From the NCBI GenBank assembly GCA_038118725.1, contig JAYOIK010000011.1, positions 1 through 64,000 of the forward strand: a stretch of 64,000 nt of DNA. The letters are read 5' to 3'. This document shows, in pieces, positions 52,022 through 61,834 of the stretch. The stretch comes from JADHLJ01 sp038118725 (GTDB lineage Bacteria > Pseudomonadota > Alphaproteobacteria > Thalassobaculales > Thalassobaculaceae). The notes below the pieces were generated by a model that worked only from the letters and a program-made list of their open reading frames with translations, was not told the DNA's origin and ran no database searches. How positions within the stretch are numbered: the first letter of the stretch is position 1; the number at the start of each line of letters is the position of its first letter. The position numbers and the translations under genes are program-made.

Positions 52022-52750
52022 TTAGCGCCCGGACTCCACGGGTTTCAACACCCTTGTCGCGCGCGGGTCGAGATAGTGGCGTTTTAGGAGGATCGCGGTA
52101 CAGATCGCGAGATAGGCGCCGCCCAGCACATCGCTTGGATAATGGGCGAGAACCGCGACCCGGCTTATGCCCACCAAACCGGCGATGAGGAGCCAGAGCG
52201 CGGCGAGGCGCGGGTAGACGAGAAACAGCGCGAAGCAAACCGCGACGATGGTCTGGGTATGTCCCGACGGGAAGGAATTGCGGGCGATCTCGAAATTGAG
52301 CGGCGAGAGGCCGTAAAGATCTTCCGAGAACAGATAGCGCGGCCGGTATCGCCCGATCAGAATTTTCAGAATGTGATGCAGCACGCCGGAGACAAGAACC
52401 GTCAACACCACGAACCAAAGATTCTGGGCGTGAGCTAGAAAGCGGGCTCTGGTTTCCTCATCGATGGCCCTTCTGGCGATCAGGACCGATACACCGATGC
52501 CGACGATTAGCAAGACCAGCCAGCCGACGGCGTCACCGAACTTGGTGACGATCTCGAAGAAACGTCGATAAGTCTCGTCCATCTCGGCGGCGGCGCGTAT
52601 CACCGCGCGGTCCACCAGAACCCCGATGAAAACACACAGGGCCAGGACCAACGGCAATAGCCAGCCGAGCGGCGGTCGCGGCAGGTCCACCAGAAAACAG
52701 CGCCAGGCGCCGGCAAGGCGCGCCATGACTACCGAAATCATTTCGGTCAC
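52022..52750 (-). CDS. PAP2-family membrane phosphatase
   Basis: This 242-residue polytopic protein has the complete PAP2 catalytic signature: K129 with R134, R136 and P137 in KILIGRYRP, PSGH (161-164), and SRVAVLAHYPSD with R197, H203 and D207. It would remove phosphate from a lipid phosphate or pyrophosphate at the periplasmic face, such as lipid A or undecaprenyl pyrophosphate. A GTG start at 52750 overlaps the stop of the GT39 gene by 4 nt. It belongs to the lipid A modification-like cassette. Confidence 0.9.
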   Translation of the reverse strand: MTEMISVVMARLAGAWRCFLVDLPRPPLGWLLPLVLALCVFIGVLVDRAVIRAAAEMDETYRRFFEIVTKFGDAVGWLVLLIVGIGVSVLIARRAIDEETRARFLAHAQNLWFVVLTVLVSGVLHHILKILIGRYRPRYLFSEDLYGLSPLNFEIARNSFPSGHTQTIVAVCFALFLVYPRLAALWLLIAGLVGISRVAVLAHYPSDVLGGAYLAICTAILLKRHYLDPRATRVLKPVESGR

Positions 52751-54465
52751 GGCGCGGGTTCGCGGGTGACAATATCAATGATCACCTCGCGTCCGTTGGA
52801 GTAGTTGAGCCCTGGAAGGCTTTCCCTCGTTTCAAGAGTGATCCCGGCCTCGCGGGCCAGCGTTGACATTTCCTCGCGATGACGCCGGGCTATTGCCGCG
52901 ACGGTCCCTGGTTCTTCGACCAGCGCCTTGACCGCGTCGCTTGGCGAAATCAGACGGGTTCCCGTGCCCGCGAGGAACACCAGACTGGGTTCATGAAATC
53001 CCACCGCAAGGAGCGGGCGCGCGGTATCGGTTCGAATACGTTCATGGGCGGTGGCGATCCGGGGAGAAAGAAACACATGGGAGAGCGACGGCACGGTGAA
53101 TTGCGCGAGACAAGCCAGGAACAGAGCGGACCCGCCTATGCAATAAATCGCGGCACGACGCGGCGCGCGGCGCAGCAGCGCGGTCGCCGCGAGAATGACG
53201 GTCAGCGCGGCGAGCGGCGCGGCGATGAAGGCTTCCGGCGCGACGGCGAGGGATTGCAGGATTTGTCCGACAACCCGTTCCACCGCCGTAACGGTCGTGG
53301 AAAGATCCGCCGACGGATGGCTCGGGCCGATGCCGAGAACCGGAAGCGCGGCCGCCGCCGTCGCGAGGCCTAGGCCGATTGTAAGCCACAGACAACTCGC
53401 GACCCGGGTTCCCCAAGGTAGCGTCGGTGGTTCTCCAGCGGCCTTCTCGGTCGCGGCGGCGAAACGGCTGATCCAGGCGCCGATGAGGATTGCCAGGGCG
53501 GGATAGAGCGGCAGGACATAATGTGGCAGCTTGGTCGGGACCAGCTCGAACAGCAACCAGGTCGGGATCAGCCAGGCGAGAAGGAAGCGCACCGCCGGCT
53601 CCGATCGGGTGCGCCAGGCGCTGGCCAGCCCCGGCCAGATCAGCAACGAGCCGGGCCAGAAGGTCAACGCCACCAGCAAAAGATAGTATCCTGGTGGAGA
53701 GCCATGCGATTCCATCGCGCCGAGAAGCTTGGGCAACAGATCACCGCCCACCGAGTTTTCCAGAAACGCGCCGCCCGACCGCAACTGCACCGCGACGATC
53801 CAGGGAACCACGAGAAACGCCGCCAGCGGCAGGCCGATCAGCGGCCGCAGCGCCATCAGCCAACGAACCCGGCGGTCGGCGATAACCAACGCGACAATGG
53901 TGAGGCCGGTGATCAGCGGCGTTATCGGCCCCTTGATCAGCAGTCCGAATCCGATGCCGAGCCAAAACACCAGCCAGGTCCCCACTCCCTTTGCGTCGGT
54001 ATAAGCGCGCGCGAGTCCGAGTTGCGCGGCGAGCACGGTGGCCAGCAGAAGCGCGTCGGTCTTGGCCAGATGCGCCTCGACGGTGAGCAAGAGACTGGAG
54101 GCCAGAAGCGCCGCCGCGAGCAAGGCGGCGGTCTCGGTCAAGAACAGGCGAGCCAAGGCGTGGGTCAGCAACACCGCGAGCACCGCGGCGATAAGCGAGG
54201 GGATCCGATAGGCCCAGATCTCGGTTGGCGCGTCGCTCGCGAAGAGTTTGGACGAGGCGGCCTGCAACCAATAGGCGCCGACGGGTTTCTTGTAGCGTGG
54301 GGTTTCCTGGAACCTGATGTCGACATAGTCGCCGGTCTCGACCATCTGTTTAGAGGCCTGAGCGAAGCGCGCCTCGTCACGGTCAAGCGGTGGAATAGCC
54401 GATAGTCCCGGCAGATAAAGCGCCAGACACAGCAGGATAAGCAAGCCGGCGTTTCTCAGGTGCAC
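52747..54465 (-). CDS. ArnT-like glycosyltransferase (GT39/PMT family)
   Basis: This 572-residue polytopic membrane protein has the ArnT/PMT_2 layout: a first helix, then IPPLDRDEARFAQASKQMVE (a D-E pair expected in the active site, near residue 27), YKKPVGAYWLQA and about 12 helices followed by a soluble C-terminal domain. Such enzymes move a sugar from undecaprenyl phosphate to lipid A or another acceptor in the periplasm. The start is GTG at 54465 with a weak ribosome binding site. It leads a four-gene cassette with PAP2, GT2 and LAB-N genes. Confidence 0.9.
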   Translation of the reverse strand: MHLRNAGLLILLCLALYLPGLSAIPPLDRDEARFAQASKQMVETGDYVDIRFQETPRYKKPVGAYWLQAASSKLFASDAPTEIWAYRIPSLIAAVLAVLLTHALARLFLTETAALLAAALLASSLLLTVEAHLAKTDALLLATVLAAQLGLARAYTDAKGVGTWLVFWLGIGFGLLIKGPITPLITGLTIVALVIADRRVRWLMALRPLIGLPLAAFLVVPWIVAVQLRSGGAFLENSVGGDLLPKLLGAMESHGSPPGYYLLLVALTFWPGSLLIWPGLASAWRTRSEPAVRFLLAWLIPTWLLFELVPTKLPHYVLPLYPALAILIGAWISRFAAATEKAAGEPPTLPWGTRVASCLWLTIGLGLATAAAALPVLGIGPSHPSADLSTTVTAVERVVGQILQSLAVAPEAFIAAPLAALTVILAATALLRRAPRRAAIYCIGGSALFLACLAQFTVPSLSHVFLSPRIATAHERIRTDTARPLLAVGFHEPSLVFLAGTGTRLISPSDAVKALVEEPGTVAAIARRHREEMSTLAREAGITLETRESLPGLNYSNGREVIIDIVTREPAP

Positions 54466-54573
54466 GGTTCAACCGCCGTTGTTGTAGACCCCTAGGGCCA
54501 ATGCCCTCTTGGTTTAGGCCACCGCCGCCGTGTCCTGTCAATCGGCAAGAGGCAAGACAAGTACGCGCTCGGC

Positions 54574-56067
54574 CTAGTTCGCGTCCAGCGCCTTCAAGCG
54601 TTGTTCAAGCGCCGCGCGGACCGGCGCCTCCGGACCCAGGCGGTCCAGCAGACGGCCCCAAAGATCCCGGGCCGCCGCCTTGTCTCCCTCATTGGCGGCG
54701 ATCATCCCGCCGTAAAACATGGCCTCGGGTAGCGACGGGTCGAGGGTCAACAAATGCTTGATCACGGTCTTGAAAGCCGGCGGCATGGCGTTTTCCGGCG
54801 TGCCTTGCGGAAACAGCGCGCGGGCATAGGCGAGCTGCGCGTCAACCCGGTCCGGCGCCCGTTCGGCGGCGCTTGCGAAAGCCCTGAGCGCGTCATCGGG
54901 CTGTTGCAGCACCCCGTAGGAACGGCCAAGACGCAGCCAACCGTCGATATCTTCCGGGTTTTGTTCCATCCGTGTCGCGAGACGCCGCACCATGCCACGG
55001 ATCATCGCCTGGCGATCCTCCGGTGCCATGTCCTTGGCGGCGGCGACCTGATCCTGTGTCGGCCCTCGTGGTGTCGCCGGCGTGGCGGCTGTTGCCGGAG
55101 CCTTCCCACCCGGTAGGGGTATCGGGCGTTTGGCACGCTCGGCAAGGCGGAGCGCGGCGACATCGATCCCAGATTGTTGGGTGACCTGGTCGATATGGCT
55201 TTTCAGCAAGGCCTCCCAGCCGGCGCCGGATGGGGTGTCGGCCTCGAGGGATACCCAGGTCCGCAACGCCGCCTCGAAATCCTCGCGCTGCGAGGCCGCG
55301 AGCCCGATATAGAAGCGCGCCCGAGGCTCTCCCGGCATTTGTTCCAAGGCTTTCTCGAACGCCGCCAAGGCGTCGGGTGTAACCGAGCCGCCGGCGGCCA
55401 TGGTCAAGGCCTCGCCATAGGCCGCCAATGTTCTTGCGTCGCCCTGCGAAAGGCCGACGGCTTGCCTCAGTGCCTCGGCGGCCTTGGGATAGTCGCGGGT
55501 CACCAAGTAGGAGCGCCCGAGCAGCACCCAGCCTTCCAGGTCACGCGGGTTGTCCTTGAGGCGTTGTTCGAGTCGGGCAACCATTTCGCCCATGCCCTCG
55601 TGCTGCCCCCCGGCCTCGCCCGTCGCGCGGGCAGCTTCCGTCTCGCGGGCTTTCTGGGCGGCTAGGCGCTCATCCGCGCGGTCGGCATAGGGTTGGTTCG
55701 GCGTGGTCGGACTGCCGGCATGCATATAAGTCAACAACGTGGCGGCGGGGACGAAGAAGACCAGGACGACCACCATCAGCATGCGCCGCGAGGGCGATAG
55801 ACCCGCGCCAACCTGTTCCGCCGCTTGCCGGGCTTCGGCATCGGCGGCGAGCATGCGGCGCTGGATCTCGATCCGCGCCGCCTCCAGCTCCGACGAACCG
55901 ATGCGCCCTTGGGTATGATCCCGCTCAAGCTCGTCCAACTGGTCGCGATAGACCCGTAACCCATGTTCCGCGCGATCGCCCTGATTTTCAGTACCGTTCA
56001 CGATCGGCCAGACCAGGGCCAGAATAGCGCCGAAGGTCAAAACACCGGCGACAAGCCAAAAAATCAT
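54574..56067 (-). CDS. ccmI: Cytochrome c biogenesis protein with TPRs
   Basis: This 497-residue protein holds apocytochrome c for haem ligation. Two N-terminal membrane helices (about residues 2-22 and 96-115) flank a cytoplasmic loop with an amphipathic coiled coil (YRDQLDELERD). The large periplasmic part contains TPRs (LEGWVLLGRSYLVTRDYPKAAEALRQA, and a second set near residue 400). It is the last gene of the ccm cluster and overlaps ccmH by 4 nt. A linker (about residues 330-360) is Pro/Thr/Ala-rich. Confidence 0.9.
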   Translation of the reverse strand: MIFWLVAGVLTFGAILALVWPIVNGTENQGDRAEHGLRVYRDQLDELERDHTQGRIGSSELEAARIEIQRRMLAADAEARQAAEQVGAGLSPSRRMLMVVVLVFFVPAATLLTYMHAGSPTTPNQPYADRADERLAAQKARETEAARATGEAGGQHEGMGEMVARLEQRLKDNPRDLEGWVLLGRSYLVTRDYPKAAEALRQAVGLSQGDARTLAAYGEALTMAAGGSVTPDALAAFEKALEQMPGEPRARFYIGLAASQREDFEAALRTWVSLEADTPSGAGWEALLKSHIDQVTQQSGIDVAALRLAERAKRPIPLPGGKAPATAATPATPRGPTQDQVAAAKDMAPEDRQAMIRGMVRRLATRMEQNPEDIDGWLRLGRSYGVLQQPDDALRAFASAAERAPDRVDAQLAYARALFPQGTPENAMPPAFKTVIKHLLTLDPSLPEAMFYGGMIAANEGDKAAARDLWGRLLDRLGPEAPVRAALEQRLKALDAN

Positions 56068-56552
56068 GACCGCGACTCCCGATCCGAGTCCGTCTCCCGC
56101 AGCAGATCGGCGACCCGCGCGGCCTCGGCCTCGTCCAGGGGCGCCGCCTGTTGGGCGCCACGCCGACGGCTCAGAAACAACGCCGCTCCAAGCACCCCAA
56201 AAGCCAATACCACCCAGGGTCCATACCAAAGCGCATAGGTCGCCGTCGTGACCCTCGGCTTCAGGAGCACGAATTCCCCATAGCGCGAGACCAGATAATC
56301 GAGAATCGCCTCGTCACTCTCGCCCGCGACCAACCGTTCCCGCACGATCACCCTTAGATCTCGGGCCAACGATGCGTTGCTGTCGTCAATCGACTGGTTT
56401 TGACAAACCAGACAACGGATATTCTTGCTGAGCGCGCGGGCGCGCGCCTCAAGCGCGGGATCCGACAGTATCTCATTCGGCTCGACGGCCAGCGGCTCCG
56501 ACACCGGCGCCAGCGTGAACAACACCGCCAAAACCGCGAGGAACCGACCCAT
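56064..56552 (-). CDS. ccmH: Cytochrome c maturation thiol-oxidoreductase
   Basis: This 162-residue periplasmic protein (signal peptide about 1-22, C-terminal helix about 108-128) has the CcmH hallmark NIRCLVCQNQSIDDS, in which the two Cys reduce the apocytochrome haem-binding thiols. The ATG shares its first base with the dsbE stop (TGATG). The C-terminal cytoplasmic tail is acidic and Arg-rich. It acts with CcmG and CcmF in haem ligation. Confidence 0.95.
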   Translation of the reverse strand: MGRFLAVLAVLFTLAPVSEPLAVEPNEILSDPALEARARALSKNIRCLVCQNQSIDDSNASLARDLRVIVRERLVAGESDEAILDYLVSRYGEFVLLKPRVTTATYALWYGPWVVLAFGVLGAALFLSRRRGAQQAAPLDEAEAARVADLLRETDSDRESRS

Positions 56553-57094
56553 CAGCCCGCCTTCCGCAGTTTTTCGACGATCGGCAGGATAACCTCTTGA
56601 TAATCTTCCCGCGACAAAGGGCCGACATGGCGGTACTGGATGCGCCCGGCCTTGTCGACGACATAGGTCTCGGGAACGCCGTAGACCCCCCATTCGATCG
56701 CCACCCGGCCATCGCCGTCGCGGCCGATGCGCTGAAACGGGTCGCCAAGTTGCGCCAGCCAATTCACCGCCGCGCCCGGCGCGTCCTTGTAGTTAATGCC
56801 ATAGAGTGGGACCGCGTTGCTCGCGCCGATCTCCATCAGCAGGGGATGCTCAACCCGGCAAGGTCCGCACCAGGAGGCGAAGAAATTAACCAGCCGCACG
56901 TCACCGGTGAGACTGCCAGGATCGATCCCCTGTTTCGATGACATCAGCGGCGGCAGCTCTTGCGCCGGCGCGGGCTTGTCGATCATCGCCGAGGGCAGGG
57001 TGCGCGGGTCCTTGCCTTGCAGGATCGGCGCGGCGAAATAGGCGGCGGCGCCCAGAAATAGGATCAAGGGAAGCACGTAGAGCAAGCGCGACAT
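56552..57094 (-). CDS. ccmG: Thiol:disulfide interchange protein of cytochrome c maturation (DsbE/CcmG)
   Basis: This 180-residue membrane-anchored thioredoxin-like protein has an N-terminal helix (residues 3-22) and the active site NFFASWCGPCRVEHP. It passes electrons to apocytochrome c via CcmH. The ATG at 57094 is used; a TTG in frame 9 nt upstream overlaps the ccmF stop but lies too close to GGCGGA to be favoured. It is part of the ccmDEFGHI run. Confidence 0.93.
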   Translation of the reverse strand: MSRLLYVLPLILFLGAAAYFAAPILQGKDPRTLPSAMIDKPAPAQELPPLMSSKQGIDPGSLTGDVRLVNFFASWCGPCRVEHPLLMEIGASNAVPLYGINYKDAPGAAVNWLAQLGDPFQRIGRDGDGRVAIEWGVYGVPETYVVDKAGRIQYRHVGPLSREDYQEVILPIVEKLRKAG

Positions 57095-57099
57095 GATGA

Positions 57100-59091
57100 T
57101 CAATCCGCCCCGGCGGCTTGCGCGGTTGGCGTGGCGCTTGCCCGTCGTTTCGGCGCACCGACCCGAAGCCGTCTATCCGACAAGGAGACAAGTCCGCCGA
57201 TCACCATGACCAGGCACCCGACCCAGATCCAGGGCACGAGTGGGTTGTGCCAGACCCGCACGGTCCATCCCTGACGATCCCCACCCTCTCCGATTGCGGC
57301 GTAGAGGTCGGCGAGGAAGGTGCTGTGGATGGCGGCCTCCGTGGTCGGCATCTGCTGAACTGGATAGAACCGCCGCTCGGGCGTGAGGGTGGTGACCGGC
57401 GCGCCGTCGCGGGTCACGCTCAGATGCGCGGTTTCGGTCCGGTAATTCGGCCCTTGCGCGCGCTCGATCCTGTCCAGGGTAAGCTCGAAGCCGGCGATCG
57501 AGACGCTCTCGCCGGGCTTGGCGTTCACCACGACTTCCTGGCGCCAGAAGCTGTCCGCCACCGCGCCGCAGATGAAGATCGCCAAGCCGAGATGCGCCAG
57601 GGTCATGCCATGTGCCGAGCGAGGTAGGCCCGCCGCGCGGGACAGCGAGGTCGAAAGGGGTACCCGGAACAACGCGATCCGCTCCGCCCACTCGGTTATC
57701 GACCCACCGGCCAACCATCCGGCGAAGGCGAAACCGATGATCGGACCGAAGGCGACATCGTTTTGCAGGCTCCACACGAAGGCGGCGGCGGCGATCGAGA
57801 GGATCGCGGCGGTCCAAAGCCGGGCCATGGCGCCGGGCAGATCGCCGCGCTTCCAGGCCAGCATCGGGCCGATCGCGACAAGCAGAACCAAGGGCATCAT
57901 CACCGGCACGAAGGCGGCGTTGAAGAAGGGCGGGCCGACCGAAACCTTCTCGCCCGTGGTCGCGTCCAGGAACAGCGGATAAAGCGTGCCGATGAACACC
58001 GTGGCGGTGGCCACCGACAGCAGCAGGTTGTTCATCACCAACCCTCCCTCGCGGCTGATCGGTTGGAACATCCCACCAAGCTTCATCGACGGCGCCCGCA
58101 TCGCGAAGAGGATCAACGCCCCGCCGACCGCCAGGGTCATCAGTCCGAGAATGTAGAGACCGCGTTCCGGATCCACGGCGAAGGCATGCACCGATGTCAG
58201 AACCCCGGAGCGGACCAGGAAAGTGCCCATCAGGCTTAGCCCGAATGTGATGATGGCGAGCAGGATGGTCCAACTTTTCAACGCGTCGCGCTTTTCCACC
58301 ACGATCGCCGAATGCAAAAGCGCGGTCCCGGCGAGCCAGGGCATGAAGCTGGCATTCTCCACCGGGTCCCAATACCACCAGCCGCCCCAGCCCAGCTCGT
58401 AATACGCCCACCAGCTTCCGAGCGCGATGCCGCCGGTCAACGCGGTCCAGGCGGCCAGGGTCCAGGGCCGCACCCAGCGCGCCCAGGCGGGATCGACACG
58501 CCCCTCGATCAGGGCGGCGACGGCGAAGGAAAACGCCATCGAGAACCCGACATAGCCGAGATAGAGCATCGGCGGATGGAAGGCGAGACCCGGATCCTGC
58601 AATAGGGGATTGAGATCGCGCCCGTCCAGCGGCGCCGGGATCAGTCGCTCGAACGGGTTCGAGGTCAGCAGGATAAAACCGATAAAGCCGACACCGATCA
58701 TGCCTTGCACCGCGAGCACCCGGGCCCGAAGCGAGGCCGGCAGATTGTTGCCGAAGGCGGCGACCGCGAAGCCGAACAGCGCCAGGATCAGCACCCACAA
58801 CACCATCGAGCCCTCATGGTTACCCCAGACTCCGCTGATCTTGTAGAGCACGGGTTTCAGGGAATGAGAGTTCTGGGCGACGTTCAGGATCGAAAAGTCG
58901 GAAGTCACATAGCCGTGGGTGAGGGCACCGTAAGCCACCAGGATCGCCAGGAATTGGGCCGAGGCGGCGGGCCGCGCCAGGGACATCAGAATGTCATCGC
59001 GCCGCGCCGCGCCATATAGCGGCACCGTCGACTGCACCACCGCGATGCACAGCGCCAGGGCCAGGGCGTAGTGGCCGAGTTCGGCGATCAT
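57100..59091 (-). CDS. ccmF: Cytochrome c-type haem lyase subunit
   Basis: This 663-residue, 15-helix inner-membrane protein performs the final haem-to-apocytochrome ligation with CcmH and CcmI. The WWD (tryptophan-rich) motif WGGWWYWDPVENASFMPWL lies near residue 240, and KISGVWGNHEGSMVLW near residue 87. Conserved periplasmic His occur around these loops. The start overlaps ccmE by 4 nt (ATGA). Confidence 0.96.
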   Translation of the reverse strand: MIAELGHYALALALCIAVVQSTVPLYGAARRDDILMSLARPAASAQFLAILVAYGALTHGYVTSDFSILNVAQNSHSLKPVLYKISGVWGNHEGSMVLWVLILALFGFAVAAFGNNLPASLRARVLAVQGMIGVGFIGFILLTSNPFERLIPAPLDGRDLNPLLQDPGLAFHPPMLYLGYVGFSMAFSFAVAALIEGRVDPAWARWVRPWTLAAWTALTGGIALGSWWAYYELGWGGWWYWDPVENASFMPWLAGTALLHSAIVVEKRDALKSWTILLAIITFGLSLMGTFLVRSGVLTSVHAFAVDPERGLYILGLMTLAVGGALILFAMRAPSMKLGGMFQPISREGGLVMNNLLLSVATATVFIGTLYPLFLDATTGEKVSVGPPFFNAAFVPVMMPLVLLVAIGPMLAWKRGDLPGAMARLWTAAILSIAAAAFVWSLQNDVAFGPIIGFAFAGWLAGGSITEWAERIALFRVPLSTSLSRAAGLPRSAHGMTLAHLGLAIFICGAVADSFWRQEVVVNAKPGESVSIAGFELTLDRIERAQGPNYRTETAHLSVTRDGAPVTTLTPERRFYPVQQMPTTEAAIHSTFLADLYAAIGEGGDRQGWTVRVWHNPLVPWIWVGCLVMVIGGLVSLSDRRLRVGAPKRRASATPTAQAAGAD

Positions 59092-59546
59092 TGCTTCTCG
59101 CCCCCGCTTTTTTCGTCTCCGTGCCACTTGCCGGATTTCTTCAGCGCGTCCGCGACCTCCTTGGGCATGTAGGTCTCGTCGTGCTTGGCCAATACCTCGC
59201 TGGCACTAAAGCGGCCTTGCGCGAATCGTCCCTCGGCCACGACCCCTTGGCCCTCGCGGAACAGGTCGGGCAGGACGCCCTTGTAGGTGACGGGGATGAC
59301 GTTATCGAGATCGGTCACGCGGAAGGTCGAGACCAGGCCGTCCTCGGATTTCTTCCAGCTACCTTCCTCGACCAAACCGCCGATCCGGATCCGCTGGTCG
59401 GGGCTGATCTGTTTGGTCTGAAGATCCGTCGGACTGAAGAAGAAAACCAGATTGTCCTCGAACGCCGTCAGAACCAGCGCCGCCGCGGTTCCCAGCATGA
59501 CCAACCCGATCAGGACGATGCTCAATCTACGACGCTTGGGGGTCAT
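59088..59546 (-). CDS. ccmE: Periplasmic haem chaperone
   Basis: This 152-residue membrane-anchored OB-fold protein carries haem bound covalently to a His: the attachment motif LAKHDETYMP is near residue 122. The N-terminal anchor is residues 9-29. It receives haem from CcmC and gives it to CcmF. The start lies inside the end of ccmD (20-nt overlap). Confidence 0.95.
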   Translation of the reverse strand: MTPKRRRLSIVLIGLVMLGTAAALVLTAFEDNLVFFFSPTDLQTKQISPDQRIRIGGLVEEGSWKKSEDGLVSTFRVTDLDNVIPVTYKGVLPDLFREGQGVVAEGRFAQGRFSASEVLAKHDETYMPKEVADALKKSGKWHGDEKSGGEKQ

Positions 59547-59730
59547 CGTCGGTTTCCTTGGTTGCCCGCTCCGGTCGTCTCGCGCGGCGTCGGCCGCGAC
59601 CGCTGGATTCGAGTTCCGCCAGCGCGCGTGTGTTGACTCGCGAGGCGCGGATCGACACCGCCAGCAGGCCAATCATCACCACCGCCGCGACACCGTAGGC
59701 CGGCCAAATGTAGATGTCGTAACCGCCCAT
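59527..59730 (-). CDS. ccmD: Small haem exporter accessory protein
   Basis: This 67-residue single-helix protein (helix about residues 10-28) begins MGGYDIYIWPAYGVAAVVM, as CcmD does, and has a very basic C-terminus (GRGRRRARRPER). CcmD helps release CcmE from the CcmABC complex. It heads the leftward ccmDEFGHI run, whereas CcmA, CcmB and CcmC are absent from this window. Confidence 0.9.
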   Translation of the reverse strand: MGGYDIYIWPAYGVAAVVMIGLLAVSIRASRVNTRALAELESSGRGRRRARRPERATKETDDDPQAS

Positions 59731-60013
59731 GTTCAGAAACTCGCCGATGACTGGGTACTCCCGGAGTGATCCTCAATAGAAGATAGGTGATTTTCCAACG
59801 TCTTCAAACCAGTACCCGCGATGTCGTGATTGCTCACGTCCGACGGCGCGTCCAAGCCAACACCATCGCGCCAGGTTTTAATATAGATCGCCATGTCCCG
59901 TGCAAAGCCCGGCCGAGCCCGATGCCGCCTTTTTCCTTGTCCCCCGGCGGGGTAGCGCGCTAGGTAACGCCGCCGCGCCTTTTCAGGCTGCTCACGGAAT
60001 TCGGAACCAGATC
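59731..60013. promoter_or_regulatory. Divergent promoter region of ccmDEFGHI and aspS
   Basis: This 283-nt region between the two divergent starts holds no gene. It must contain the promoters for both units. No convincing -35/-10 pair, operator or terminator was recognised by eye. Confidence 0.4.
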
Positions 60014-61789
60014 ATGCATCGTTATCGCACCCATAATTGTAGTGAACCGCGCGTCGAACATGTCGGTCAGACGCTTCGCCTTTCCGGCTGGATTCATCGG
60101 CGCCGGGATCATGGGCAATTGGTGTTTCTGGATCTGCGCGACCATTTCGGCATCACCCAATGCGTGGTCGATATCGAGGACGAGACCTTCAAGGCGGTCG
60201 AAAAGGTTCGGGTCGAAAGCGTGGTGACGATCACCGGTCGGGTGGTGCGCCGCGACGAGGAGACCATCAATCCACGTCTGCCGACCGGCGAGGTCGAACT
60301 TCGGATCGACTCCTTCGAGGTTCAGTCCTCGGCCGAGGTCCTACCGCTTCAGGTCAACGCCGAGGAAGATGCCGGCGAGGAAACCCGGCTGCGCTATCGG
60401 TTCCTGGACCTGCGCCGCGAGCGCCTGCACAACAACATCGTTCTGCGCTCCAACGTGATCTCGTCGATCCGTCGGCGCATGGTCGAGCGCGGCTTTACCG
60501 AGTTTCAGACCCCGATCCTGACCGCCAGCTCGCCCGAGGGCGCGCGTGACTTTCTGGTGCCCTCGCGCCTGCATCCCGGCAAGTTCTACGCGCTGCCCCA
60601 GGCGCCGCAGCAGTTCAAGCAGCTGGTCATGATGTCCGGCTTCGATCGGTACTTCCAGATCGCTCCCTGTTTCCGCGACGAGGACAGCCGGGCCGACCGC
60701 TCCCCAGGTGAGTTCTATCAGCTCGATCTGGAGATGAGTTTCGTCGAGCAGGAGGATGTCTTCACCGAAATTGAACCGGTGCTTTCGGGCGTGTTCGAGG
60801 AATTCACCGATTGGCAAGTGCCGCAGCCCTTCCCGCGTATTCCGTTTGCCGAGGCGATGCTGAAATACGGCTCCGACAAGCCTGACCTGCGCAATCTGCT
60901 TGAGATTTGCGACGTTTCCGACGTGTTCGAGGGCAGCGACTTCGCGATTTTCGCCAAGACCGTCGCCTCGGGCGGCGTGGTGCGCGCCGTGCCGGGCCCG
61001 AAATGCGGCAGCCGGGCGATCTGTGATCGGATGAATTCCTGGGCCCAGGGCGAGGGCGCGCCGGGCATGGGCTACATCATTCTCGGCGACGGCGGTGGCC
61101 GGGGCCCGATCGCATCGCGGATCAGCGACGAGGCGCTCGCCACCCTCAAGCAACGCACCGGCATGGATGACGGCGACGCCATCTTCTTCGCCGCCGGCAA
61201 GGAAGGCGAGGCGGCGCGGCTCGCGGGGCAAGCGCGCATCAAGCTCGGCAATGATCTCGATATCTGCGAGAAGGGGATCTACCGGTTCTGCTGGATCGTC
61301 GACTTCCCGATGTACGAGCTGGACGAGGCGACCGGCAAGATCGAGTTCTCGCACAACCCGTTCTCGATGCCCCAGGGCGGCCTTGAAGCCCTGGAGACAA
61401 AGGATCCGCTGGACATCCTGGCCTATCAGTACGACATCGTCTGCAACGGTGTGGAGCTCTCCTCCGGCGCCATCCGGAACCATCTGCCGGAGGTGATGCT
61501 CAAGGCCTTCGAGATCGCTGGATACGGCGCCGACGAGGTTGAGGCGCGGTTCAGCGGCATGCTCAACGCCTTCCGCTACGGCGCGCCGCCGCATGGAGGT
61601 TTCGCGCCGGGCATCGACCGGATCGTCATGCTGATCGCCGACGAGCCGAATATCCGCGAGGTGATTCTGTTCCCGATGAACCAGCGGGCCGAGGACCTGA
61701 TGATGGGCGCGCCGAGCGAGGTGCGGCCGGATCAGTTGCGCGAATTGTCGATCCGTCCGGCCCTGCCGCCAAAACCGGCTGGGGAGTAA
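60014..61789 (+). CDS. aspS: Aspartate--tRNA ligase, probably non-discriminating
   Basis: This 591-residue class II synthetase charges tRNA-Asp. Parts: N-terminal OB fold ([20 protein letters not shown]), motif 1 ([20 protein letters not shown]), motif 2 ([20 protein letters not shown]), a bacterial insertion domain, and motif 3 ([17 protein letters not shown]). His33, in RRDHG, is at the position where discriminating AspRS has Leu and non-discriminating AspRS has His. This enzyme may therefore also charge tRNA-Asn for conversion by GatCAB. The ATG at 60014 is preferred to an upstream in-frame start. It is divergent from ccmD. Confidence 0.95.
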   Translation: MHRYRTHNCSEPRVEHVGQTLRLSGWIHRRRDHGQLVFLDLRDHFGITQCVVDIEDETFKAVEKVRVESVVTITGRVVRRDEETINPRLPTGEVELRIDSFEVQSSAEVLPLQVNAEEDAGEETRLRYRFLDLRRERLHNNIVLRSNVISSIRRRMVERGFTEFQTPILTASSPEGARDFLVPSRLHPGKFYALPQAPQQFKQLVMMSGFDRYFQIAPCFRDEDSRADRSPGEFYQLDLEMSFVEQEDVFTEIEPVLSGVFEEFTDWQVPQPFPRIPFAEAMLKYGSDKPDLRNLLEICDVSDVFEGSDFAIFAKTVASGGVVRAVPGPKCGSRAICDRMNSWAQGEGAPGMGYIILGDGGGRGPIASRISDEALATLKQRTGMDDGDAIFFAAGKEGEAARLAGQARIKLGNDLDICEKGIYRFCWIVDFPMYELDEATGKIEFSHNPFSMPQGGLEALETKDPLDILAYQYDIVCNGVELSSGAIRNHLPEVMLKAFEIAGYGADEVEARFSGMLNAFRYGAPPHGGFAPGIDRIVMLIADEPNIREVILFPMNQRAEDLMMGAPSEVRPDQLRELSIRPALPPKPAGE

Positions 61790-61834
61790 TCCGGGCTATC
61801 ACCGCCGCTTCACGGACGAGCGCGGCCCCTACAT

